Source: IMCC26256 sp037146835 (GTDB taxonomy: Bacteria; Actinomycetota; Acidimicrobiia; IMCC26256). From it: a stretch of 24,312 nt of DNA. Below, one piece after another: positions 1-6,333 of the stretch. The first letter of the stretch is position 1, and every line of letters starts with the position of its first letter. A program made the position numbers and the translations under genes. The notes beneath the pieces were generated by a model that saw nothing but the letters and a program-made list of their open reading frames with translations, made no database searches and was not told the DNA's origin. Where the stretch lies: positions 1-24,312 of the forward strand of contig JBAWWI010000025.1 of assembly GCA_037146835.1 (NCBI GenBank), written 5' to 3'.

Positions 1-48
1 GAGGTTTTAAACCAAGCCGCTGATCTGCCTAATAGCTCCCATTGAGAG

Positions 49-852
49 ATGAAGGGATTGCCCGTGGATGCAGTATTAGAGATTGAGTTCCCAGTAATAA
101 CGAAGGGCAGGATAAATCAAGAAGAAGTTGAATACGCACGAATGAAGATCAGCAAGACCCTCCTCCACAGTTCCGCGACGGTCACCCACGCGACAGTGAG
201 ATTGACCCGTGAACCGGACCCGGCACGTGATCGCCCCGCAATAGCGGAGGCGACTCTCAGTATGAAGGGGCGCGTAATCCGTGCTCATGTTGGTGCTGCG
301 GCGATGACCGAGGCTATTGATTTGCTTGACGCGCGACTTCGGCGCCGCATTGAAGAAGCCAACGACCGGAGGAGGGCTCTCTCAATGAGGCACCGTGATG
401 ATGGCCCAGGCGAGTGGAGGCATGGGGCTATTCCGTCAGAGCGCCCCGCACGATTTGAGCGGCATGTAGATGAGCGTGAATTAGTGCGCCACAAGTCATT
501 CGCTGTTGCTCACCAAACTATTGATGAGGCAGCATTCGACCTTGAGGCACTAGACCACGACTTCTTCCTCTTTCGTGATGAGCGCTCAGACTCAGATGCA
601 GTGATCTGGAGATTTGAGGGGCACTACGGGCTCATTGAGGTTGACCCGAATGCCTCTCCAGCTCCTGACACCGTTGCTGATGTGGAGCAGATGTCGATCC
701 CGGTCCCAACAATTGATGTTGAGGCAGCGATCGAGCACCTAGATGTTGAGGGCGGACCGTTTGTCTTCTTCTTGAATGAGGAGACGGGTCGCGGAAATGT
801 TGTCTACTTCCGTTATGACGGTCACTACGGCCTTATCGAACCAGCGGAGTAG
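49..852 (+). CDS. hpf: Long-form ribosome hibernation promoting factor with two C-terminal domains
   Basis: Member of the HPF/RaiA (S30AE) family, which binds the small ribosomal subunit at the mRNA/tRNA channel and stores idle ribosomes. The N-terminal S30AE-like domain spans about residues 6-105 (TVRLTREPDP and EAIDLLDARLRRRIEE are typical). A basic linker leads to a first C-terminal domain at about 146-198, with DHDFFLFRDE and GHYGLIEVDP. A second copy follows at about 215-265, with FVFFLNEETGRG and DGHYGLIEP. One C-terminal domain is usual in long HPF; two in tandem recall mycobacterial RafH, from memory. At 267 aa it is longer than ordinary long HPF. The ATG at 49 follows a weak GAGAG; GTG at 64 is an alternative start. 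The hydrolase gene follows 57 bases later with its own promoter-like hexamer. The family call is firm; the ribosome-dimerising behaviour is inferred. Confidence 0.88.
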   Translation: MKGLPVDAVLEIEFPVITKGRINQEEVEYARMKISKTLLHSSATVTHATVRLTREPDPARDRPAIAEATLSMKGRVIRAHVGAAAMTEAIDLLDARLRRRIEEANDRRRALSMRHRDDGPGEWRHGAIPSERPARFERHVDERELVRHKSFAVAHQTIDEAAFDLEALDHDFFLFRDERSDSDAVIWRFEGHYGLIEVDPNASPAPDTVADVEQMSIPVPTIDVEAAIEHLDVEGGPFVFFLNEETGRGNVVYFRYDGHYGLIEPAE

Positions 853-897
853 GGATCGCTCTACCTCACATATCCAACTCGAGATGGCTTTGGAGCG

Positions 898-903
898 TAT
901 CCT
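898..903 (+). promoter_or_regulatory. -10 hexamer TATCCT for a leaderless transcript
   Basis: TATCCT ends six bases before the GTG at 910, which is the only in-frame start ahead of the conserved hydrolase core. No convincing Shine-Dalgarno is present. The spacing puts the first transcribed base at or next to the start codon. No clear -35 box is seen. Confidence 0.45.
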
Positions 904-909
904 GCGCCT

Positions 910-2454
910 GTGGATAAGAGTCGAGAGGGCAGGGTTCTAGAGGGCGAGGTCAAAGCGATTGCTGCTCTAAAGGGAAATGTTCTATTGATCACGATTGATC
1001 AGTGGCGCGCGGATTGCCTAGGGGTCTTAGGGCACCCAGCAGTCGTTACTCCTAATCTCGATCGTCTCGCCGCTGAGGGCGCAGTCTTTACGCAGCACTA
1101 TGCGCAGAGCGCGCCGTGTGGGCCGAGCCGTGCATCTCTGCATACTGGTCTCTACGCGATGACCCATAGATCCATTCTCAACGGCACACCGCTCGATGAT
1201 CGCTTTACCAACATTGCTCGAGAGGCGCGCTCACTCGGATTCGATCCAGTTCTGTTCGGCTACACAGATACAAGCCCGGATCCGCGGATCCTGGAGGCCG
1301 ACGATCCGCGTCTGCTCTCGTATGAGGGTCTGCTCCCTGGATACCGCGCAGTTCTAGATATGCCTGAGGCTGCGGCTCCATGGCATGAGTGGCTCAGCGC
1401 GCAGGGCTACGACGTGGTTGAGGGGGAGTCGATGCAGCGCCCCGTCGATGATTCTGTCGCGAGCCCTGCTGTGTATAGGGCCGAGCACTCGGAGGCTGCG
1501 TTTCTTACCGGCGAGGTGCTTTCGTACTTAGACGAGATAGCGGACGAGCCGTTCTTTATCCACGCCACCTATATAAGGCCTCATCCGCCCTTCGTTGCAC
1601 CGGCTCCTTACAACACGTTGGTGGATCCCGCTGATGTGCCGATGCCCGTTGGCCTTGGGACCGTTGCGGAGGAGGGCGCGGTGAGCCCCATCCTCGCCGA
1701 TGCTCTCCGGGCAGATTGGATACGCGCGCCTGAGTCTGAGGAAGAGATTCGTCAGATGCGCGCAACGTATTACGGAATGCTCGCCGAGGTAGATGCCCAG
1801 GTCGGGAGGCTCCTCGATGCATTGCGCGAGAGACCTGATTGGGGTAAGACGCTAGTGATCATCACGGCTGACCATGGCGAGGAGTTGGGCGACCACCACC
1901 TCACCGGCAAGCTTGGGTTCTACGACGCCTCGTATCGCATCCCCTGCATAATTAGAGACCCGCGCACGCAGGCCGACGCCGCTAGAGGGCAACTCGTAGA
2001 TGAGTTCACCGAGAATATTGATTTGATGCCTACGATCCTTGAGTGGCTCGATGCCAAGGTGCCATCGCAGTGCTCAGGGGCCTCGCTGCTCTCTTTATTA
2101 CGCGGCGTGACGCCAGATGATTGGCGTGACTGCGTGTTCTGGGAGTGGGATTTTCGAGACCCGGTGGGGCGCTACCCAGAGCGGAGGCTAGGTATTCCAT
2201 TCGATAAGAGTGGCATGGCTGTAATTCGCGACGCGGCTGGGAAGTACGTTCACTTCGCAGGTATGCCGGCACTCTTCTTTGATCTCTCAACCGATCCCGA
2301 TGAGCTTGTGAATCGCATCGACGACCCTGCCTACGCTCTGACGGTCTTGAGTTACGCGCAGCGCATGCTTACGTGGAGACTCGAGCATGCAGAGCGCACA
2401 CTTACCGGTTATCTAATCTGCCCACTCGGTGCAGTCGACCGGCGCGCGAACTAA
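910..2454 (+). CDS. Phosphonate monoester hydrolase / phosphodiesterase, formylglycine (sulfatase-fold) enzyme
   Basis: Alkaline phosphatase/arylsulfatase superfamily enzyme. The sulfatase signature CGPSRASLHTG is at residues 70-80, so Cys70 should be converted to formylglycine by a separate maturase that is not in this window. Metal-ligand motifs are TIDQWRAD (Asp30, with Gln31 where true sulfatases usually have a second Asp) and TADHGEELGDHH (Asp321, His322), followed by Lys334. The NVLLITIDQWRAD start, GYTDTSPDPR, YIRPHPPFVAPAPY, EIRQMRATYYGML and C-terminal TWRLEHAERTLTGY resemble, from memory, the Rhizobium and Burkholderia phosphonate monoester hydrolases (about 514 aa, the same as here) better than arylsulfatases. 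Those enzymes hydrolyse phosphonate monoesters and phosphodiesters and show sulfatase side activity. No signal peptide is seen, so it is probably cytoplasmic. The natural substrate cannot be read from sequence. It is probably transcribed alone. Confidence 0.85.
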   Translation: MDKSREGRVLEGEVKAIAALKGNVLLITIDQWRADCLGVLGHPAVVTPNLDRLAAEGAVFTQHYAQSAPCGPSRASLHTGLYAMTHRSILNGTPLDDRFTNIAREARSLGFDPVLFGYTDTSPDPRILEADDPRLLSYEGLLPGYRAVLDMPEAAAPWHEWLSAQGYDVVEGESMQRPVDDSVASPAVYRAEHSEAAFLTGEVLSYLDEIADEPFFIHATYIRPHPPFVAPAPYNTLVDPADVPMPVGLGTVAEEGAVSPILADALRADWIRAPESEEEIRQMRATYYGMLAEVDAQVGRLLDALRERPDWGKTLVIITADHGEELGDHHLTGKLGFYDASYRIPCIIRDPRTQADAARGQLVDEFTENIDLMPTILEWLDAKVPSQCSGASLLSLLRGVTPDDWRDCVFWEWDFRDPVGRYPERRLGIPFDKSGMAVIRDAAGKYVHFAGMPALFFDLSTDPDELVNRIDDPAYALTVLSYAQRMLTWRLEHAERTLTGYLICPLGAVDRRAN

Positions 2455-2527
2455 AGGTCTCGTTCGCGTGCGAATACAGCGCGGAGCCTTGTCGTGTTCA
2501 GTGAGTTCTTTGTTGGCTGCGCTTCTT

Positions 2528-2577
2528 GGGGGCGTTATTTGGGGGCTCTTCGGGGGCGCTAAAGCTGGCGAATTGGG
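2528..2577 (+). other. G-run cluster, possible G-quadruplex
   Basis: Three G5 runs (2528-2532, 2541-2545, 2552-2556) and a G4 run (2574-2577) are separated by loops of about 8, 6 and 17 bases. The first three lie in imperfect repeats of GGGGGC. Loop lengths are long for a stable quadruplex, so this is tentative. Confidence 0.25.
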
Positions 2578-2598
2578 GCATTTCAGGGCAGAAATATA

Positions 2599-2614
2599 GG
2601 TGACGTGCGTCACA
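2599..2614. promoter_or_regulatory. CRP/FNR-family operator-like palindrome
   Basis: GGTGACGTGCGTCACA contains GTGA-N6-TCAC, the half-sites of the CRP consensus TGTGA-N6-TCACA. The core GTGACG-TG-CGTCAC is a perfect palindrome. It lies about 335 bases before the rpf start and upstream of the leader. In Mycobacterium tuberculosis the CRP homologue Rv3676 controls rpfA through such a site; control here is inferred. No CRP gene is in the window. Confidence 0.5.
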
Positions 2615-2674
2615 TTTGGCCTCGAATATATCGTCGAGTCTCATCGGCGGATAGCCGCGCAGGGTGAGGGGATC

Positions 2675-2694
2675 CCCAGTTATCCACAGCTGGG
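2675..2694 (+). promoter_or_regulatory. Perfect DnaA box inside a CCCAG/CTGGG palindrome
   Basis: TTATCCACA at 2680-2688 is an exact match to the strongest consensus DnaA box. It is bracketed by CCCAG (2675-2679) and CTGGG (2690-2694), which can pair. A single box does not make an origin. It could be a DnaA-regulated promoter site or chance (roughly a one-in-five chance somewhere in a window this long). Confidence 0.35.
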
Positions 2695-2816
2695 CCTTGA
2701 GTTTACCTTGATGACAGTAAATGGGAATCGACCCGAGGCTCGTCACAGTACCTAGTTAGGGTCTCCCTGGGTCGTCATCCCGGGTGCTCGCAAGCAGAGC
2801 CCGACCGAATTGGGTC

Positions 2817-2923
2817 GAACCGGCACACACCCCTCCTCCCCGCATTCATGCCGTGCTCGACGCGCGCCCATGGGTCTCGGAGGGGAATGCGGTTCATCGC
2901 CGAGCGGCGGTGCCGAGAGGAGC
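2817..2923 (+). promoter_or_regulatory. Structured 5' leader of rpf with competing helices
   Basis: CGGCAC (2821-2826) pairs with GTGCCG (2910-2915), directly before the ribosome binding site. Inside this closing helix two pairings exclude each other: CCCCTCC (2830-2836) with GGAGGGG (2879-2885), or CCGCATTC (2840-2847) with GAATGCGG (2885-2892). A third, CTCGG (2876-2880) with CCGAG (2900-2904), competes with the first. Actinobacterial rpf genes often carry a c-di-AMP (ydaO) riboswitch, but I do not find its conserved core here, so the identity is unknown. Confidence 0.35.
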
Positions 2924-2933
2924 CAATAAAAGT

Positions 2934-3647
2934 ATGCAGCCCCGCTTAGCGAGGAACGGCGTCATCAAGATCAGTCTTGATGCCCGTCACGAGGTGCGGC
3001 CGACCGCCGCCAAAGTCAAGTCAGTTCGAAAGTCACTTCTTCAAAAGATCTCTGCTCGTATTTCACAGAGCACCCGGATCGGCAATGCCCGCCATCACGG
3101 CCTGAGGCTTGCCGCCCCCCATCGCCGAGGCGCAACTGCGCTGATCGCCTCTGGCCTCCTCCTCACCGGAGTTCTAGGCACCGCTAGTGCTGCAGCTGAA
3201 CTCACCTCCGACTCAGGGCACAAGTCTCCCGAGGTTCGGCTCGTATCACCTCCCGTTAGCGCTGCTGCGATTGCCGAGGCGGAGGCACTCGCCGCTAGAG
3301 ATGCCGCGCTCGCCAACTCGGTCATCGCTGCTAGCGCTGCCAGGTTGGCAGATGAGCAGGATCAGTGGCTCCAGCAGAGAGCGCACGACGCTCTCACCGC
3401 AACTGCCGGGCGAACCGGTGTCGACTGGGATGGAATCGCTTACTGTGAGACTGAAGGCAATTGGTCAATGAGCGGACCGCGCTACTCAGGTGGAGTTGGG
3501 TTCTATAACGGAACATGGAACAGATTTGGTGGCAAAGAGTTTGCAGCCAACGCGGGCTCAGCTACTCGCGAAGAACAGATCGTCATCGCTGAACGGGTTC
3601 ATGATGCGTTTGGGCTGAGCGGCTGGGGATGTCGCGCCTACGGGTGA
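2934..3647 (+). CDS. rpf: Resuscitation-promoting factor (Rpf-domain lytic transglycosylase)
   Basis: The C-terminal Rpf domain spans about residues 160-237 (from GVDWDGIAYCETEGNW to GWGCRAYG). Rpf proteins cleave peptidoglycan as lysozyme-like transglycosylases and wake dormant actinobacterial cells. Glu172, just after Cys171, matches the catalytic Glu of the family's CESGGNW motif; Cys171 and Cys233 can form the conserved disulfide. A hydrophobic segment at about 67-87 ends in an AXA-type sequence (TASAAAE), so the protein is exported or membrane-held. An Ala-rich, probably helical linker (about 106-150) follows. The ATG at 2934 is chosen because AGAGGAG lies at a good distance before it and because the earlier GTG (2784) would translate the structured leader. 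A basic stretch of about 66 residues still precedes the membrane segment, long for a signal peptide; GTG at 2994 would shorten it. Other actinobacterial Rpf domains usually read ESGGNW rather than ETEGNW. Confidence 0.85.
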   Translation: MQPRLARNGVIKISLDARHEVRPTAAKVKSVRKSLLQKISARISQSTRIGNARHHGLRLAAPHRRGATALIASGLLLTGVLGTASAAAELTSDSGHKSPEVRLVSPPVSAAAIAEAEALAARDAALANSVIAASAARLADEQDQWLQQRAHDALTATAGRTGVDWDGIAYCETEGNWSMSGPRYSGGVGFYNGTWNRFGGKEFAANAGSATREEQIVIAERVHDAFGLSGWGCRAYG

Positions 3648-3653
3648 TGACTC

Positions 3654-3705
3654 GAACTCTGCTGCTGAACTCTCCTGCTGAACTCTCCTGCTGAACGCTG
3701 CTTCT
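3654..3705 (+). repeat. Four tandem copies of a 13-base unit
   Basis: Units at 3654-3666, 3667-3679, 3680-3692 and 3693-3705. The middle two are identical, GAACTCTCCTGCT; the first differs by one base and the last by three. The array begins six bases after the rpf stop and ends 77 bases before the next gene's preferred start. Thirteen is not a multiple of three and no coding role is evident. Confidence 0.9.
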
Positions 3706-3769
3706 GATCTGTGCCCGATGACCCAGCCTCCTTGCATAGCGCGCTTCGTTCAACGATTGATCCAACGCG

Positions 3770-3775
3770 TACGGT
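3770..3775 (+). promoter_or_regulatory. -10 hexamer TACGGT for a leaderless transcript
   Basis: TACGGT ends seven bases before GTG 3783. The same TACGRT hexamer occurs before lgt, the histidine phosphatase and the SRP RNA in this window, which favours GTG 3783 over the earlier GTG 3711 as the start of the kinase-like gene. Confidence 0.45.
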
Positions 3776-3782
3776 TCACACT

Positions 3783-5381
3783 GTGAATCAAGGCTTCAAC
3801 TCAAATCCCGCAGACTTAAGCATTGGTGCGTTTAGTGAGGCCGCCCCTTGGGTTATTGAGCCGGCAAATATCAGTTGGCTACCTGGAATTGACGCCCTGC
3901 GAAGGGATGTTGATCGAGAGATTCCAGTTGCTTTGAAGCGTCCGAGGATTCCGCCTGTCGGGCGCTTCCTTAGAGTTGTCGGGTCTATCGGCCTTGTACT
4001 TCTTCGCTGGTACCTATTTGATAGAGGTAAAGAGCGATCAAGGGCGCAGCTCTCAGAGGGCTTAAGAAAATCCTTTGAGCGACTTGGATCAACGTTCGTA
4101 AAACTTGGTCAAATCATCTCCGGTGGAGAGGGCCTCTTCCCCGAGGAATTAGTCGCTCAGTTCCGACTGCTGAGAGACCGTGTACCGGCTGAGTCATTCG
4201 ACGATGTTCGAACCGTTGTCGAGGCAGAACTCGGGAGGCCAATCTCAGCTCTCTTTGAGTACTTCGATGAGACTCCACTGGCCGCTGCATCGATTGCGCA
4301 GGTGCATGCAGCGCGCCTGCGAACCGGCGAGGAAGTAGTCGTCAAGGTGCAGCGCCCGCGCGTTCAAATGCTGGTGCGCAAAGACATTGCCACACTCTCT
4401 TGGCTTGCCCCATTCTTTGTAGGGCGTATCCCAGTTGCCGCGCTTGCTAACCCGCCCGCGCTCGTAGAGCTATTTGCAGAGACGGTGCTCGAGGAACTCG
4501 ATTTTCGTCTTGAGGCATCGAACATGCTCGATGTAGCAGCGATCCTTGCTCGAACTAAGCAGAGTGCGATCATCGTCCCGCGACCCCACCCCACCCTTGT
4601 GACTCGTCGCGTGATGGTTATGGAGCGCCTCTCGGGTTTTTCATATGACGATGTCGAGGGCATGGTCGCTGCAGGGATAGACACGTCCGCACTCCTGCGC
4701 GCCGGGTTGATCTCCTTTCTTGAGGGAGCGCTTCTATATGGGGTATTTCACGGAGACCTTCACGGTGGAAATCTCTTCGTTCTTCCAGATGGGCGCACAG
4801 CTCTGCTCGACTTTGGAATTACGGGCAGGTTGAATGATCTGCAGCGCTCTGCTTTGCTTCGCCTGCTTATCGGTGGCTCGCTCGGAGACCTACGCGGTCA
4901 ATTAGAGGGCCTGCGTGACCTAGGTGCATTCCCGATGGACACTGATCTAGATGCGGTCATCGCAGACCTTGGGCTTGATGGACCGGTTAAAGATCCAACT
5001 CGTATGAACGCTGACGAACTCACCAACGAGTTACGTGATCTGACAAAGAAACTTCTCGGCTACGGCGCGCGTGTTCCTAAGGAGCTGATGCTCTTCGTGA
5101 AGAACATGGTGTTCCTAGATGGAGCTACAGCCACTCTCGCTCCTGACCTCGACATACTCGGTGAGATAATGCATGTATTCGCCTACTTTCAAGAGCACCA
5201 CGGCGAGCGACTTGCAGCTGAGTTAGGTCTCGACCCAAATGAGCGCCTGGAGATCAATATGGACTCGGTGAGAGGCTCAATGGGGATCGATGAGCAGATC
5301 GATACCTTGACCTATGCAGAGGTAAAAGCAAGACGTGACTTGATCTCGCAGCGCATGAAGGGCCGTCGGCTCGGCAGGTAG
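3783..5381 (+). CDS. ABC1/UbiB (AarF) family atypical protein kinase-like protein
   Basis: ABC1/ADCK/UbiB family, ATP-binding proteins with a protein-kinase fold that support quinone or other lipid metabolism. Counted from the earlier GTG at 3711 (subtract 24 for the preferred start), the motifs are: KLGQ (131-134) of the KxGQ extension; the Ala-rich loop AAASIAQVHAA (191-201) that replaces the normal Gly-rich loop; Lys212 in VVVKVQRP; EELDF (261-265); catalytic loop HGDLHGGN (347-354); and DFG (367-369). All diagnostic residues are present, so it should be active as an ATPase. A hydrophobic patch at about 84-103 may bind membrane. The usual C-terminal transmembrane pair is not obvious. The start is uncertain: GTG 3711 gives 556 aa, GTG 3783 gives 532 aa and has a -10 box directly ahead. 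The substrate is unknown; no quinone genes are nearby. Confidence 0.88.
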   Translation: MNQGFNSNPADLSIGAFSEAAPWVIEPANISWLPGIDALRRDVDREIPVALKRPRIPPVGRFLRVVGSIGLVLLRWYLFDRGKERSRAQLSEGLRKSFERLGSTFVKLGQIISGGEGLFPEELVAQFRLLRDRVPAESFDDVRTVVEAELGRPISALFEYFDETPLAAASIAQVHAARLRTGEEVVVKVQRPRVQMLVRKDIATLSWLAPFFVGRIPVAALANPPALVELFAETVLEELDFRLEASNMLDVAAILARTKQSAIIVPRPHPTLVTRRVMVMERLSGFSYDDVEGMVAAGIDTSALLRAGLISFLEGALLYGVFHGDLHGGNLFVLPDGRTALLDFGITGRLNDLQRSALLRLLIGGSLGDLRGQLEGLRDLGAFPMDTDLDAVIADLGLDGPVKDPTRMNADELTNELRDLTKKLLGYGARVPKELMLFVKNMVFLDGATATLAPDLDILGEIMHVFAYFQEHHGERLAAELGLDPNERLEINMDSVRGSMGIDEQIDTLTYAEVKARRDLISQRMKGRRLGR

Positions 5382-5426
5382 TTAAGCCGGTCAAGTCTCT
5401 GCCCTGCTTGCTAACACTCCACCCTC

Positions 5427-5432
5427 TACGAT
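5427..5432 (+). promoter_or_regulatory. -10 hexamer TACGAT of lgt, leaderless layout
   Basis: TACGAT ends six bases before GTG 5439. No Shine-Dalgarno is present in the 57-base gap after the kinase-like gene. This layout supports GTG 5439 as the lgt start and independent transcription. Confidence 0.5.
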
Positions 5433-5438
5433 GAACCT

Positions 5439-6299
5439 GTGATTACGACTTTGGTTCATTTAGCGTCAATGCCAAGCCCCTCAAGCAGCGTTCTGCACTT
5501 AGGCCCACTCCCGCTGCATCTTTATGGGTTGATCCTCGCGATCGCTGTGCTGGTTGCGGCGCGCATCTCCGAGAATCGCTGGGTCAATCGTGGTCACGAG
5601 GCCAAAGAATTCGGCGATCTAGTTATTTGGATCATCATCGGTGGGGTCGTTGGAGCTCGCGCGTATCACGTAGCGAGTGATTATCAACTCTTTACAGGTC
5701 ACTGGTTCGACGCAATTAAAATTTGGCAGGGGGGCCTCTCAATCTGGGGAGCTGTACTCGGGGGTGCCGTCGTGGCAGTTCCACTTGCGCGAAGACGTAA
5801 ATTGGATTTAGGTGATCTCGTCGACTCCATAGCCCCTGGGTTAGTACTCGCTCAGGCAATAGGTCGTTGGGGTAACTGGGCGAACCAAGAACTATTTGGT
5901 AAGCCAAGCAACCTGCCGTGGGCGGTTGAGATCGACGCTGCCCATCGACCGGCTGAGTACGCCCATACCGCTACTTTCCACCCCACGTTTCTCTATGAAT
6001 CCCTCTGGTGTCTCGGGGTCTTTGTGGCGCTATTACTAATCGAGCGGAGATTCAGATTGATGAAAGGGCAGGTACTTGCCCTCTACCTCATCCTCTACAC
6101 GGCTGGTCGATTTGTATTCGAGAACATGCGAACTGATAAAGCGCATGTGATTGGACCCCTCAGGCTTAATGCGTGGGTGAGCCTTATCGTTTGCGTAGGA
6201 GGGATTCTCTGGTTTCTTTGGCTACGGAGCCACGGAACTCCATCGGAGCCTCACGTTGAACTCAGCCCCGCATCGGTAGATCAATTGCCAGAGTCGTAG
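5439..6299 (+). CDS. lgt: Prolipoprotein diacylglyceryl transferase
   Basis: Integral membrane enzyme that moves a diacylglyceryl group from phosphatidylglycerol to the lipobox cysteine of preprolipoproteins, the first step of lipoprotein maturation. The Lgt signature GRWGNWANQELFG is at residues 142-154, with the essential Arg143, preceded by GLSIWGAVLGG (99-109) and followed by HPTFLYES (181-188) and RFVFENMRTD near the end. About seven hydrophobic segments are visible, as expected. The length of 286 aa is normal. GTG 5439 is preferred because of the TACGAT box six bases ahead; ATG 5469 would also leave a full enzyme. The C-terminal tail after the last membrane segment is short and acidic. 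The ABC transporter operon starts 34 bases downstream with its own ribosome binding site. High confidence. Confidence 0.96.
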   Translation: MITTLVHLASMPSPSSSVLHLGPLPLHLYGLILAIAVLVAARISENRWVNRGHEAKEFGDLVIWIIIGGVVGARAYHVASDYQLFTGHWFDAIKIWQGGLSIWGAVLGGAVVAVPLARRRKLDLGDLVDSIAPGLVLAQAIGRWGNWANQELFGKPSNLPWAVEIDAAHRPAEYAHTATFHPTFLYESLWCLGVFVALLLIERRFRLMKGQVLALYLILYTAGRFVFENMRTDKAHVIGPLRLNAWVSLIVCVGGILWFLWLRSHGTPSEPHVELSPASVDQLPES

Positions 6300-6302
6300 A
6301 AT
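6297..6302 (+). promoter_or_regulatory. -10-like TAGAAT before the ABC transporter genes
   Basis: TAGAAT overlaps the lgt stop codon. Transcription would begin near 6309 and give a leader of about 25 bases with AGGAG (about 6322-6326) nine bases before GTG 6334. No good -35 is seen, so readthrough from lgt is equally possible. Confidence 0.3.
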
Positions 6303-6333
6303 GCGGCGCCCCCTCGAATAGGAGTCTTTCCCT

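Larger units (their letters stand above)
2455..2933 (+). other. Gene-free 479-base region upstream of rpf, rich in palindromes and structure
   Basis: No credible coding region is present. The + frame opening at GTG 2784 would prepend 50 Pro/Arg/His/Trp-rich residues to Rpf that look like translated structured RNA. Visible elements in order: a palindrome TTCGCGTGCGAA (2463-2474) just after the hydrolase stop; G-runs (2528-2577); a CRP-type palindrome (2599-2614); an imperfect palindrome CTCGA-N8-TCGAG (2621-2638); a GCGG-ATAG-CCGC hairpin near 2647-2658; a DnaA box within a palindrome (2675-2694); a -10-like TAGGGT (2757-2762); and a structured leader (2817-2923) ending at the rpf ribosome binding site. 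No Rho-independent terminator follows the hydrolase gene. Confidence 0.6.

Noticed and set aside
910..2454. Choline- or aryl-sulfatase annotation of the hydrolase
   Set aside because: It carries the sulfatase signature, but overall wording and C-terminus resemble phosphonate monoester hydrolases; DQ replaces the DD metal pair of most sulfatases.
2640..2930. c-di-AMP (ydaO/yuaA) riboswitch before rpf
   Set aside because: Expected from actinobacterial precedent, but the conserved core segments of the class (the GGGGTGAATC-like and CCGACAGCTAACC-like stretches) are not found by eye. Left as an unidentified leader pending a covariance search.
2784..2933. In-frame N-terminal extension of Rpf from GTG 2784
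   Set aside because: The 50 residues are Pro/Arg/His/Trp-rich with no domain, the region folds as RNA, and a good ribosome binding site precedes ATG 2934.
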